A stretch of DNA of 64,000 bases from Flavobacterium sangjuense (lineage in GTDB: Bacteria > Bacteroidota > Bacteroidia > Flavobacteriales > Flavobacteriaceae), in contig NZ_CP038810.1 of NCBI RefSeq assembly GCF_004797125.1, positions 1,798,001 to 1,862,000 on the forward strand, given 5' to 3'. The translations under genes were made by a program, and so were the position numbers. Position 1 is the first letter of the stretch. Every line of letters starts with the position of its first letter. Of the stretch, positions 1 through 8,543 are shown piece by piece. Under the pieces are notes generated by a model. It had not been told where the DNA came from. It searched no databases and saw nothing but the letters and a program-made list of their open reading frames with translations.

Positions 1-1471
1 TGCATTATCACCTGAATTGCATCATATTTTCAGACATTATCCAACCCGAACTTTGGCAAATGCTTCGGCAGAATTAAAAGTTTATGTAGACAGAAAGAAA
101 GCTTTATTCAGCACGTGGTATGAATTTTTTCCACGTTCGGCATCACAGGAAAAAGGAAAGCACGGAACGTTTAAAGATTGTGAAAAACTCTTGCCAAGAG
201 TTGCCGCAATGGGATTTGATACCTTATATTTTCCACCGATTCATCCTATTGGAGAAGTCAATAGAAAAGGAAAAAACAATGCTACTAACGCTCAAAAAGG
301 AGATGTCGGTTCACCTTGGGGAATTGGTTCCAAACATGGTGGACATAAAGCGATACATCCTGAATTAGGTTCGTTAGCTGATTTCAAATCATTAGTCAAA
401 GCCGCAAAATCTCTTGGAATTGAAGTCGCCATGGATTATGCGTTGCAGGCAGCACCAGATCATCCTTATGTAAAAGATTTTCCACAATGGTTCAAATGGC
501 GTCCTGACGGAACGGTGCAATATGCCGAGAATCCACCAAAGAAATACCAAGACATTCAGCCAATATATTTTGAAAGCGGCGATTGGAAAAACCTTTGGAA
601 AGAGTTGCTTGACGTAGCTTTGTTCTGGGTGGAAGAATGTGATATCAAAGTATTCAGAGTTGATAATCCACATACAAAACCATTTTATTTTTGGGGTTGG
701 CTGATTGCCGAAATCAAGAAGAAACATCCTGATGTATTGTTTTTGGCGGAAGCTTTTACACGTCCAAAGATTATGCACGAACTTGCGAAACAAGGGTTCA
801 CACAATCCTATACTTATTACACTTGGAGAAATACCAAAGCCGAATTGATTGAATATGTAGAAGAATTAACCAAAACAGAACAGAAAGAATTTTTCCGTCC
901 GAATTTCTGGCCGAATACGCCGGATATTTTACCATACGCATTACAAAGCGGACACGAAAGTGTTTATCTTCACAAATACTTTTTGGCAGCAACCTTGAGT
1001 TCCAGCATTGGAATTTACGGACCAGTTTATGAATATATGGTTTCGGAAGCAATGCCGGGAAAAGAAGAATATCACAATTCTGAGAAGTATGAATTTTTCA
1101 ATTGGGATTGGACAGTTCAAAACAAACTAATCACCGTTATTTCGAGATTAAACCGAATCAGACACGAGCAACCTTCGTTACAGCAAACCAATAACATACA
1201 GTTTTGCGCTACCGATAACGACCAGGTTTTGGCGTATTACAAATATGACGATGATAAATTGGATGAAACCTTGATGATTTGCAGCATCGATCCATATTAT
1301 GCCAAACAAGCTTGGGTTCAATTGCCATTACAGGCATTGGGAATTCATCCGGGACAACCAATTAAGGTTGTAGAATTAATTACTGGTAACAGTTACATTT
1401 GGGATAAAGAATGGAATTTTGTGGAGCTAAATCCGGCATTGCCATTTCATTTATTTAAAATATTGAAATAA
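1..1471 (+). CDS. glgE: GlgE, alpha-1,4-glucan:maltose-1-phosphate maltosyltransferase (5' end missing)
   Basis: GlgE is a GH13 enzyme that extends linear alpha-1,4-glucan with maltosyl units from maltose-1-phosphate. The reading frame is open to the left edge (codons from base 2), so the start lies outside; about 489 residues are visible of a family norm near 650-700. Visible motifs are WYEFFPRS, the PPIHPIG and GKNN phosphate-site region, HKAIHPELG, the nucleophile in FRVDNPHTKP (Asp codon 662-664) and the acid/base Glu in FLAEAFTRP (codon 749-751). The TTG at 17 is internal, because the preceding residues ALSPEL already match the family. A maltokinase gene follows after 21 nt and glgB after that, which fits the GlgE pathway and argues against a plain amylase. 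Confidence 0.93.
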   Translation, partial: ALSPELHHIFRHYPTRTLANASAELKVYVDRKKALFSTWYEFFPRSASQEKGKHGTFKDCEKLLPRVAAMGFDTLYFPPIHPIGEVNRKGKNNATNAQKGDVGSPWGIGSKHGGHKAIHPELGSLADFKSLVKAAKSLGIEVAMDYALQAAPDHPYVKDFPQWFKWRPDGTVQYAENPPKKYQDIQPIYFESGDWKNLWKELLDVALFWVEECDIKVFRVDNPHTKPFYFWGWLIAEIKKKHPDVLFLAEAFTRPKIMHELAKQGFTQSYTYYTWRNTKAELIEYVEELTKTEQKEFFRPNFWPNTPDILPYALQSGHESVYLHKYFLAATLSSSIGIYGPVYEYMVSEAMPGKEEYHNSEKYEFFNWDWTVQNKLITVISRLNRIRHEQPSLQQTNNIQFCATDNDQVLAYYKYDDDKLDETLMICSIDPYYAKQAWVQLPLQALGIHPGQPIKVVELITGNSYIWDKEWNFVELNPALPFHLFKILK

Positions 1472-1492
1472 GCCTGTTTAAAAATAGTAACC

Positions 1493-3115
1493 ATGGAAAA
1501 TTCTAACCAAGATACTTTTTCGACACCATTTGTTTTTAAGGCCGATTGGAAAAATGCTTTTGAAGACGAGGAATTTATCAAAGTTTTTTCTTCGGATATA
1601 TTAGAAAACTATATCATAAACAAACGTTGGTATGGTGGAAAAGCCAGCACTTTGAAGTATATAGAAGTGGTTGATCATTTCAAAATTACTTCCAAAAAAA
1701 ACACCTACTATGGCGTGCTTTTAGAAGTAAATTTTAAAGAAGCATTTTACCAGCACTATTTTATGCCACTTGCATTTATGACTTCTGATGAGTTAGATAC
1801 CAGTACCATTATTTCACCTGCAAAGTTTGGTGCCATCGAAGGTTATCTGGTAGATGCGCTGCATCAGGAAGACTTCAGAAAATTGCTGTTTGATAACATC
1901 GTCCAATCTAAAAATAATCCGGAACTTAAACTGATTTTTCATAAAGGAACCGTGTTTGAAGACAAAGAATATAAGTCGTCAAAATTCATGGGAGTGGAGC
2001 AAAGCAATACGTCTATTATTTATAACGATGCTTTTGTACTGAAGATTTTCAGACGGATTTATGTCAGCACCAATCCTGATTATGAAATCAGTCGTTTCCT
2101 TACTGAAACCATGCATTTCAAAAGCTCTCCGGCTTATACAGGAAGTATTAATCTGGCGTTGTCAGAAGGAAATATTACGCTTGGTTTGATGCAGGAATTG
2201 GTTCCAAATCAAGGTGATGCGTGGAAGTTTATGCTCGAAGAAATTGACGGTGTGTTTAGCAATTTGAAAACCAAAAAAATCAAGATTGACAAACTACCGG
2301 ATATTCCTTTATTCAAACGCGTAAAGATTAATGAAATTCCACCCGAAATTATTGACTGGGTTGGATTGAGTTTATTTCTTCGTTTGCAAACACTGGCAAA
2401 ACGTACAGCAGAAATGCATATTGCACTTGGCGGAGACATACACGATACGGCTTTTACACCAACAACGTATAACGGAGATTACACCGTTTGGTTAAAAAAC
2501 AGAATGTTGTATCAGTTCCAAAACCGATTAAACATCATTGAAAATAGTTTGCATAAATTAGATGGTTTAGCCTTGGATTTGGCGCATCAGTTTATGGAAA
2601 ATAAAAAGTTGGTGCGTAAACATTTTGTCGATTTTGATTGGACAAAAATGAAGTCGGAACGCATCCGAATTCATGGCGATTATCATTTGGGTCAAATTCT
2701 GGTAAACGGTGATGATTTCTATTTATTGGATTTTGAAGGCGAACCCGAAAGTACGATTCGTGACCGAAAAGTAAAACAACCGCCATTGAAAGATGTGGCT
2801 GGCTTGTTCCGTTCGTTTCACTACGCCATTTACGCTACGATTTTCAATAACAAAGACAAATATCCATACGACCAGGAACAGCTTTTTCACGCCGCCGAAG
2901 TTTTGTTTAACTACTTTGTAGGTTGCTTTTTGGAAACTTATGTTGAGAAAGCGCAATCGGGTAATCTGAACATTGGTTACAACCATGAAATCGATTTTCT
3001 GTTAAAGTATTGCCTGATTGAAAAAGCAGTTTACGAATTAGGTTATGAGTTAAACTCACGCCCACGCTGGGCTGTGATTCCGTTGCGTGGAATTCAGAGC
3101 ATCATGGGATATTAA
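1493..3115 (+). CDS. mak: Maltokinase (Mak/Pep2 family)
   Basis: Maltokinase makes maltose-1-phosphate from maltose and ATP, the substrate of GlgE. The protein has 540 residues: an N-terminal cap region (KRWYGGK near residue 45) and a C-terminal kinase-like lobe with the catalytic HGDYHLGQ (Asp396) and the metal-binding DFEGEP (Asp413), followed by RDRKVKQPPLKDVAGLFRS, which is typical of maltokinases. In many bacteria this domain is fused to trehalose synthase TreS; here it stands alone, so any treS must lie elsewhere. The gene sits 21 nt after glgE and 32 nt before glgB, almost certainly in one operon. Family assignment is strong; the trehalose link is inference. Confidence 0.9.
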   Translation: MENSNQDTFSTPFVFKADWKNAFEDEEFIKVFSSDILENYIINKRWYGGKASTLKYIEVVDHFKITSKKNTYYGVLLEVNFKEAFYQHYFMPLAFMTSDELDTSTIISPAKFGAIEGYLVDALHQEDFRKLLFDNIVQSKNNPELKLIFHKGTVFEDKEYKSSKFMGVEQSNTSIIYNDAFVLKIFRRIYVSTNPDYEISRFLTETMHFKSSPAYTGSINLALSEGNITLGLMQELVPNQGDAWKFMLEEIDGVFSNLKTKKIKIDKLPDIPLFKRVKINEIPPEIIDWVGLSLFLRLQTLAKRTAEMHIALGGDIHDTAFTPTTYNGDYTVWLKNRMLYQFQNRLNIIENSLHKLDGLALDLAHQFMENKKLVRKHFVDFDWTKMKSERIRIHGDYHLGQILVNGDDFYLLDFEGEPESTIRDRKVKQPPLKDVAGLFRSFHYAIYATIFNNKDKYPYDQEQLFHAAEVLFNYFVGCFLETYVEKAQSGNLNIGYNHEIDFLLKYCLIEKAVYELGYELNSRPRWAVIPLRGIQSIMGY

Positions 3116-3147
3116 GAAAACAACACAACACTTATATAAAAACAAAA

Positions 3148-5052
3148 ATGAACCAAGTACAAGTACATTCCCTTTTTACCGATTTTGATATCGATTTATT
3201 TAAAGCAGGAAAACATTTTAGGTTATACGAAAAAATGGGTGCGCATCTAACGGAAGTCAACGGCGTGAAAGGCGTTTACTTTGCGGTTTGGGCTCCATCG
3301 GCACGCTCGGTTTCTGTCGTGGGTGATTTCAATTATTGGATACAGGGCGAGCACCAACTAAATGTTCGTTGGGATGCTTCCGGTATTTGGGAAGGATTTA
3401 TTCCGGGTGTTGAAAAAGGCACAACTTATAAATATAAAATCCAGTCAAATAATAACGGAATTATCACTGAGAAAGCCGATCCGTTTGCGTTGTACTGCGA
3501 ACATCCACCACAAACGGCTTCCATAATTTGGGACTTAGATTATAAGTGGAAAGACAAAAAATGGATGGATACGCGAAAAGATAAGAATGGTTTGGACAAA
3601 CCGTTTTCGGTATATGAAGTGCATTTGGGTTCGTGGCGAAGAAATAACGAAGGTAAGTTTTTAACGTATCTCGAATTGGCTGACCAATTGGTTGATTACG
3701 TGAAAGAAACTGGCTTTACTCATGTTGAGTTCATGCCAATAATGGAATATCCTTATGATCCTTCTTGGGGTTATCAGTTGGTAGGCTATTTTGCGCCAAC
3801 ATCCCGTTTTGGAAAGCCACAGGATTTTATGGTTTTAGTAGATAAATTACATCAGGCCGGAATTGGAGTAATCCTCGATTGGGTTCCATCTCACTTTCCA
3901 GATGATGCACATGGTTTAGGATTTTTTGATGGTTCGAATTTATATGAACATCCGGACAGAAGAAAAGGATATCATCCCGATTGGAAGAGTTTGGTGTTCA
4001 ACTATGGAAGAAATGAAGTACGTTCGTTCTTAATTAGCAATGCTATATTTTGGCTGCACCAGTATCATGCTGACGGATTGCGCGTAGATGCAGTGGCATC
4101 AATGTTATATTTGGATTATTCCAGAAAAGATGGCGAATGGGAACCAAATATTTATGGCGGAAGAGAAAACCTCGATACGATTAGTTTCCTAAAAGATTTC
4201 AATGAAGCGGTTTATGCAGATTTCCCAGACACACAAACTATAGCAGAAGAAAGCACGAGTTTTCCAATGGTTTCGCGACCAACATTCATTGGTGGTTTAG
4301 GTTTCGGAATGAAATGGATGATGGGTTGGATGCACGATACCTTGCAATATTTCAAAAAAGAACCGATATACAGACGTTTTCACCAAAATGATTTGACCTT
4401 CTCAATGACGTATGCGTTTACCGAGAATTTCATGTTGCCGTTGTCACACGATGAAGTAGTTTATGGCAAGCAATCAATCTTAGGCAGAATGACTGGTGAC
4501 GAATGGCAGAAATTTGCGAATCTACGTTTGTTGTATGGTTATATGTTTACGCATCCGGGAGCGAATTTATTGTTCATGGGTGCCGAATTCGGACAAAGCT
4601 CTGAGTGGAATTTTGAAGGAAGTTTGGATTGGCATTTGCTGCAGTTTGGTTATCATGACGGAATCAAAAAATGCATCACCGATTTGAATGCGTTATATAA
4701 AAACAATCCGGCTTTGTATGAAAAACAATTCCACGTAGATGGTTTTGAATGGATTAATTATTCCGATAGCGAAAATGCTGTTTTGAGTTACATCCGAAAA
4801 GGAAATAACGAAAAAGAAAACTTGATTATAGTGGCTAATTTCACGCCGGTTGTAAGAGATAATTATAGAATTGGTATACCAACTAAAGGTAAACTAACAC
4901 AGATATTCAACTCTGACAGCACAGAATATGGCGGAAGCGGAGTCGTAATGACCAAACCAATCAAGATTGATAAAACGCCGTGGAATTATAAAGAGTTTTC
5001 AGCGGAATTAGTCTTGCCACCATTAGGCGTTACGGTTTATAAAATTTCATAA
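3148..5052 (+). CDS. glgB: 1,4-alpha-glucan branching enzyme GlgB
   Basis: GlgB introduces alpha-1,6 branches into glucan. The 634-residue protein has an N-terminal CBM48-type beta domain (about residues 25-115, with GDFNYW), a GH13 barrel and a C-terminal beta domain. The catalytic triad is intact: Asp314 in DGLRVDAVASM, Glu367 in AEEST and Asp435 in LSHDEV, with the same relative spacing as in E. coli GlgB. It lacks the extra N1 domain of the long E. coli form (about 730 residues), so it is the short type. It is the last gene of the glgE-mak-glgB operon and is followed by a terminator hairpin. Confidence 0.97.
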   Translation: MNQVQVHSLFTDFDIDLFKAGKHFRLYEKMGAHLTEVNGVKGVYFAVWAPSARSVSVVGDFNYWIQGEHQLNVRWDASGIWEGFIPGVEKGTTYKYKIQSNNNGIITEKADPFALYCEHPPQTASIIWDLDYKWKDKKWMDTRKDKNGLDKPFSVYEVHLGSWRRNNEGKFLTYLELADQLVDYVKETGFTHVEFMPIMEYPYDPSWGYQLVGYFAPTSRFGKPQDFMVLVDKLHQAGIGVILDWVPSHFPDDAHGLGFFDGSNLYEHPDRRKGYHPDWKSLVFNYGRNEVRSFLISNAIFWLHQYHADGLRVDAVASMLYLDYSRKDGEWEPNIYGGRENLDTISFLKDFNEAVYADFPDTQTIAEESTSFPMVSRPTFIGGLGFGMKWMMGWMHDTLQYFKKEPIYRRFHQNDLTFSMTYAFTENFMLPLSHDEVVYGKQSILGRMTGDEWQKFANLRLLYGYMFTHPGANLLFMGAEFGQSSEWNFEGSLDWHLLQFGYHDGIKKCITDLNALYKNNPALYEKQFHVDGFEWINYSDSENAVLSYIRKGNNEKENLIIVANFTPVVRDNYRIGIPTKGKLTQIFNSDSTEYGGSGVVMTKPIKIDKTPWNYKEFSAELVLPPLGVTVYKIS

Positions 5053-5062
5053 AACACACTAA

Positions 5063-5099
5063 AACCTGTCAGATTTCAAACCTTGACAGGTTCTTTTTT
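5063..5099 (+). terminator. Rho-independent terminator after glgB
   Basis: Inverted repeat AACCTGTCA (5063-5071) / TGACAGGTT (5084-5092) with a 12-nt loop, followed by a T-rich tract from 5094. It closes the glgE-mak-glgB operon. The stem resembles the larger palindrome at 20077-20109. Confidence 0.8.
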
Positions 5100-5146
5100 A
5101 TTTATCACCATTCGCAAACGTTATAGTTAAAAACTACTATAATAAG

Positions 5147-5180
5147 TTGCTCTGTTTTAGATTTCATCTTTGTAAATTTG
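5147..5180 (+). promoter_or_regulatory. Promoter of the GH31 alpha-glucosidase gene
   Basis: A -33 type TTG (5147-5149) and a -7 box TAAATTTG (5173-5180) are separated by 23 nt, matching the Bacteroidota pattern TTG-N17-23-TAnnTTTG. The start codon follows 24 nt later. With the upstream terminator, this makes the GH31 gene a separate transcription unit. Confidence 0.65.
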
Positions 5181-5204
5181 GCAACACGACATTAAAAAAT
5201 CATT

Positions 5205-7604
5205 ATGATTACTAATCAAGAACTTGAACATAAAGGCGATCAATTCCCTTCCAAAATTGTTAGTTTTAATCAGGATGTTGACAGCATTTATTTCAATACT
5301 GACAACAATGTAATTCTAAAAATCACCATACTTCGCGATAGTTTAATACGCTTTCGCTATACTACCAAAGGCTACTTCAGCAACGACTTTTCGTATGCAA
5401 TTGACAAAACACAATCACACGGTTACAATCAACTAGAAGTTATAGAAGAGAGTACTTTTTATCTGATAAAAACCAGCAAAGTATTTTGTAAAGTCAACAA
5501 GAAAAACCTAAAAATATCGATTCATGATATTGATGGGTTTACGATTTTAGAAGACGAAATTGGGTTTCACTGGGAAGAAAGTTATGAACATGGTGGGAAT
5601 ATCGTAAAAATGAGTAAAATGTCGAAAGACGGTGAAAGTTTTTACGGAATGGGAGACAAGCCAACGCATTTAAACCTTAAAGGAAAACGCGTTGAAAATT
5701 GGGCTACCGACCAATACGCTTTTCATAAAGACCAGGAACCTTTATACAAAGTTGTTCCGTTTTATATTGGTTTACATCATAACAAAGCTTACGGCGTTTT
5801 CTTTGACAATACCTTCAGAACCTTTTTTGATTTTTGCCATGAGCGACGAAATATCACGAGTTTTTGGGCAGAAGGTGGCGAAATGAATTACTACTTTGTG
5901 TATGGTCCGAAAATGGCAGACGTAGTTACAACCTATACCCATTTGACAGGAAAACCGGAATTACCGCCAATGTGGACTTTGGGATATCACCAATGTAAAT
6001 GGAGTTATTATCCGGAAAGCAAAGTCAAAGAAGTTACAGCAAGATTTAGAGAATTAAAAATTCCTTGCGATGCTATTTATTTAGACATCGATTATATGGA
6101 AGGTTTCCGTTGCTTTACGTGGAGCAAAGAATATTTCCCTGAACCAAAACGAATGGTTGCCGAATTAGCGAAAGACGGTTTCAAAACAGTTGTCATCATC
6201 GATCCGGGAATAAAAATCGATAAAGATTATTGGGTTTACCAAGAAGCATTAGCCAAAGGATATTTCTGCAGACGTGCTGATGGACCGTTTATGAAAGGAA
6301 AAGTTTGGCCGGGCGAATGTAATTTCCCCGATTATACAAATCCTGAAGTTCGCGAATGGTGGGCAGGATTATTCAAAGAATTGATTTCGGAAATAGGAGT
6401 GAAAGGTGTTTGGAATGATATGAACGAACCAGCAGTTATGGACGTTCCCGGAAAAACTTTTCCGTATGATGTACGTCATGATTACGATGGAAATCCGTGT
6501 AGTCACCGAAAAGCACATAATATTTATGGAACCCAAATGGCGAGAGCAACCTATGAAGGTGTGAAGCGATTTGCGTATCCAAAAAGGCCATTTATCATCA
6601 CGCGTTCGGCTTATTCCGGGGCGCAAAGATATACTTCATCATGGACTGGCGATAATGTCGCAAGTTGGGAACATTTGTGGATTGCCAATATCCAAATGCA
6701 GCGAATGTCGATTTCGGGAATGGGTTTCACGGGTTCTGATATTGGTGGATTTGCTGAACAACCTTCGGGCGAATTATACGCAAGATGGATACAGTTAGGC
6801 GTTTTCCATCCATTCTGCAGAACGCATTCATCGGGTGATCATGGCGAACAGGAACCTTGGTCATTTGGTCAGGAAGTAATTGATATTACCAGAAAGTTTG
6901 TTGAATTACGATACGAATTGTTACCTTATTTATACACGATGTTCTGGCAGTATGTCAACGAAGGAACACCAATGTTAAAGCCGTTGGTTTATTTTGACCA
7001 GGAAGATTTCCATACTCATTATAGAACTGATGAATTTATTTTTGGTAACCAAATATTGGTTTGCCCAATATTGGAGCCAAACGCTTTAGGCAGAAGAATG
7101 TATTTGCCAAAAGGAAATTGGTACAACTACTGGACAAACGAATTAACAGAAGGAAAAAAAGAACTTTGGATAAAAACCGATTTTGACCAAATTCCGATTT
7201 TTATCAAAGAAGGTGCTATTATTCCGAAATATCCGGTGCAGCAATATGTGGGTGAATTGCAGTTTGACGAATTGACTTTAGATGTGTATTACAAATTAGG
7301 AAAAGAGAAATCTACTGTTTACGAAGATGCTCAGGATGGTTATGATTATAACAAAGGAAGATTCTCGTTGCGAACATTTACCCTAAACGGAAAAGAGAAA
7401 GAACTTATCATTCAGCAACATAAAGAAGGAACTTTTGAAACAGGTTATTCCAACTTTAAGATTAATCTAAAAGCACTGCCTTTCAAAGTGAAGAAAGTTG
7501 AAGTTGATAATGAAAAAATCTCATTGGATTCTCTAAAATTAAACGGAGAGAACACATTGGTATTATATAAAGATTTCACAGAATTACATATCATAGGCGC
7601 ATAA
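5205..7604 (+). CDS. GH31 family alpha-glucosidase
   Basis: GH31 enzymes release glucose (or xylose) from the non-reducing ends of alpha-glucans. The 799-residue protein shows the family layout: an N-terminal beta-sandwich, a barrel with WSYYPESKV and the nucleophile in WNDMNEP (Asp405), the acid/base in WTGDN (Asp483), FTGSDIGGF, FHPFCRTHS, then C-terminal beta domains. No signal peptide is visible, so a cytoplasmic role in glycogen or maltodextrin turnover is likely, in line with the glg operon next door. Exact substrate specificity cannot be read from the sequence. Confidence 0.93.
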   Translation: MITNQELEHKGDQFPSKIVSFNQDVDSIYFNTDNNVILKITILRDSLIRFRYTTKGYFSNDFSYAIDKTQSHGYNQLEVIEESTFYLIKTSKVFCKVNKKNLKISIHDIDGFTILEDEIGFHWEESYEHGGNIVKMSKMSKDGESFYGMGDKPTHLNLKGKRVENWATDQYAFHKDQEPLYKVVPFYIGLHHNKAYGVFFDNTFRTFFDFCHERRNITSFWAEGGEMNYYFVYGPKMADVVTTYTHLTGKPELPPMWTLGYHQCKWSYYPESKVKEVTARFRELKIPCDAIYLDIDYMEGFRCFTWSKEYFPEPKRMVAELAKDGFKTVVIIDPGIKIDKDYWVYQEALAKGYFCRRADGPFMKGKVWPGECNFPDYTNPEVREWWAGLFKELISEIGVKGVWNDMNEPAVMDVPGKTFPYDVRHDYDGNPCSHRKAHNIYGTQMARATYEGVKRFAYPKRPFIITRSAYSGAQRYTSSWTGDNVASWEHLWIANIQMQRMSISGMGFTGSDIGGFAEQPSGELYARWIQLGVFHPFCRTHSSGDHGEQEPWSFGQEVIDITRKFVELRYELLPYLYTMFWQYVNEGTPMLKPLVYFDQEDFHTHYRTDEFIFGNQILVCPILEPNALGRRMYLPKGNWYNYWTNELTEGKKELWIKTDFDQIPIFIKEGAIIPKYPVQQYVGELQFDELTLDVYYKLGKEKSTVYEDAQDGYDYNKGRFSLRTFTLNGKEKELIIQQHKEGTFETGYSNFKINLKALPFKVKKVEVDNEKISLDSLKLNGENTLVLYKDFTELHIIGA

Positions 7605-7612
7605 AAAATTCA

Positions 7613-7620
7613 TAAATTTG
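7613..7620 (+). promoter_or_regulatory. -7 promoter box before the M48 protease gene
   Basis: TAAATTTG matches TAnnTTTG and lies 22 nt before the start codon. No clear -33 TTG is visible at normal spacing, so only the -7 half supports it. Confidence 0.4.
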
Positions 7621-7642
7621 TTACTCAATAAATAGAAACATT

Positions 7643-8461
7643 ATGAAAAATAGAATTTTACTTTGTGGTGTCTTGGTGATAGCACTTATAGTATCCTGTG
7701 CCAAAAATCCGTTTACTGGAAAACAAACACTTGCTTTAGTTCCGAATAGCGAAATTTTGCCTTCGGCATTTGCTCAATACGGAACATTCTTAAAGGAAAA
7801 TAAGGTTATCAAAGGAACTGCCGATGCCAATAAAGTAGTAAGTGTTGGTACAAAAATAAAAAATGCCGCTGAGAAATGGCTGAATGCAAATGGGTATCAA
7901 GGCTATTTGAAAGATTATCAATGGGAATATAACTTAGTTGAAAACAAAGAAGTTAATGCCTGGTGTATGCCTGGTGGAAAAATTGTAGTGTATTCGGGAA
8001 TTCTTCCAATTACAAAAGATGATGCCGGTTTGGCTACTGTATTAGGTCATGAGGTTTCACATGCTTTGGCGAATCATGGTCAGCAAAGAATGAGCGCAGG
8101 TATGCTTCAACAACTTGGAGCCGTTGGTGTTGCTGCTGCTACAGGTACTAAAAGTGCCGAGACGCAACAAATCGCAATGACTGCATACGGAGCAACAACA
8201 GAAATTGGAGGAATGTTGCCATTTAGCAGAAGTCACGAAACTGAAGCTGATCAAATTGGGCTAACCCTAATGGCAATTGCAGGATATAATCCGGAACAAG
8301 CAGTGGTTTTCTGGTCAAGAATGGCTTCGGCTTCGGGAGGAAACAAACCACCGGAATTTATGAGTACGCATCCATCTGACGAAACAAGGATTGCCAATCT
8401 GAAAAAACTGGTTCCTATAGCAAAAGCAGAAGCGTTGAAGTATGGCGTAACGTTTAAATAA
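7643..8461 (+). CDS. M48 family metalloprotease, predicted lipoprotein
   Basis: A 272-residue Zn-dependent endopeptidase of the M48 family (the small, single-domain group related to the E. coli LoiP and BepA catalytic regions). Residues 1-18 form a lipoprotein signal with the lipobox cysteine at residue 19 (LIVSC), so the mature protein is probably anchored in a membrane facing the periplasm. The zinc site HEVSHALANH starts at residue 136 (His136, Glu137, His140), and the third ligand Glu is in SHETEADQIG. Family members act in envelope protein quality control. It may be cotranscribed with the GH31 gene 38 nt upstream but also has a -7 box. Confidence 0.92.
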   Translation: MKNRILLCGVLVIALIVSCAKNPFTGKQTLALVPNSEILPSAFAQYGTFLKENKVIKGTADANKVVSVGTKIKNAAEKWLNANGYQGYLKDYQWEYNLVENKEVNAWCMPGGKIVVYSGILPITKDDAGLATVLGHEVSHALANHGQQRMSAGMLQQLGAVGVAAATGTKSAETQQIAMTAYGATTEIGGMLPFSRSHETEADQIGLTLMAIAGYNPEQAVVFWSRMASASGGNKPPEFMSTHPSDETRIANLKKLVPIAKAEALKYGVTFK

Positions 8462-8483
8462 CCTATCGATTCCAAAAAAAGAG

Positions 8484-8491
8484 TATATTTG
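8484..8491 (+). promoter_or_regulatory. -7 box directly before a terminator-like hairpin
   Basis: TATATTTG matches TAnnTTTG. Transcription from it would begin at or inside the hairpin at 8496-8519, leaving the stem at or near the 5' end of the mRNA for the MFS gene at 8544. No convincing -33 box. Confidence 0.4.
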
Positions 8492-8528
8492 AATTCCGTC
8501 TCGTTTGTTAATGAGACGGGATTTTTTT
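8492..8528 (+). terminator. Terminator hairpin after the M48 protease gene
   Basis: Stem CCGTCTC (8496-8502) / GAGACGG (8513-8519), extended by A/T pairs and one G-T wobble, then a run of seven T. Its GTCTC core recurs in the hairpins at 10714-10754 and 20143-20164. Confidence 0.8.
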
Positions 8529-8543
8529 ATTTAAAAACATTTT

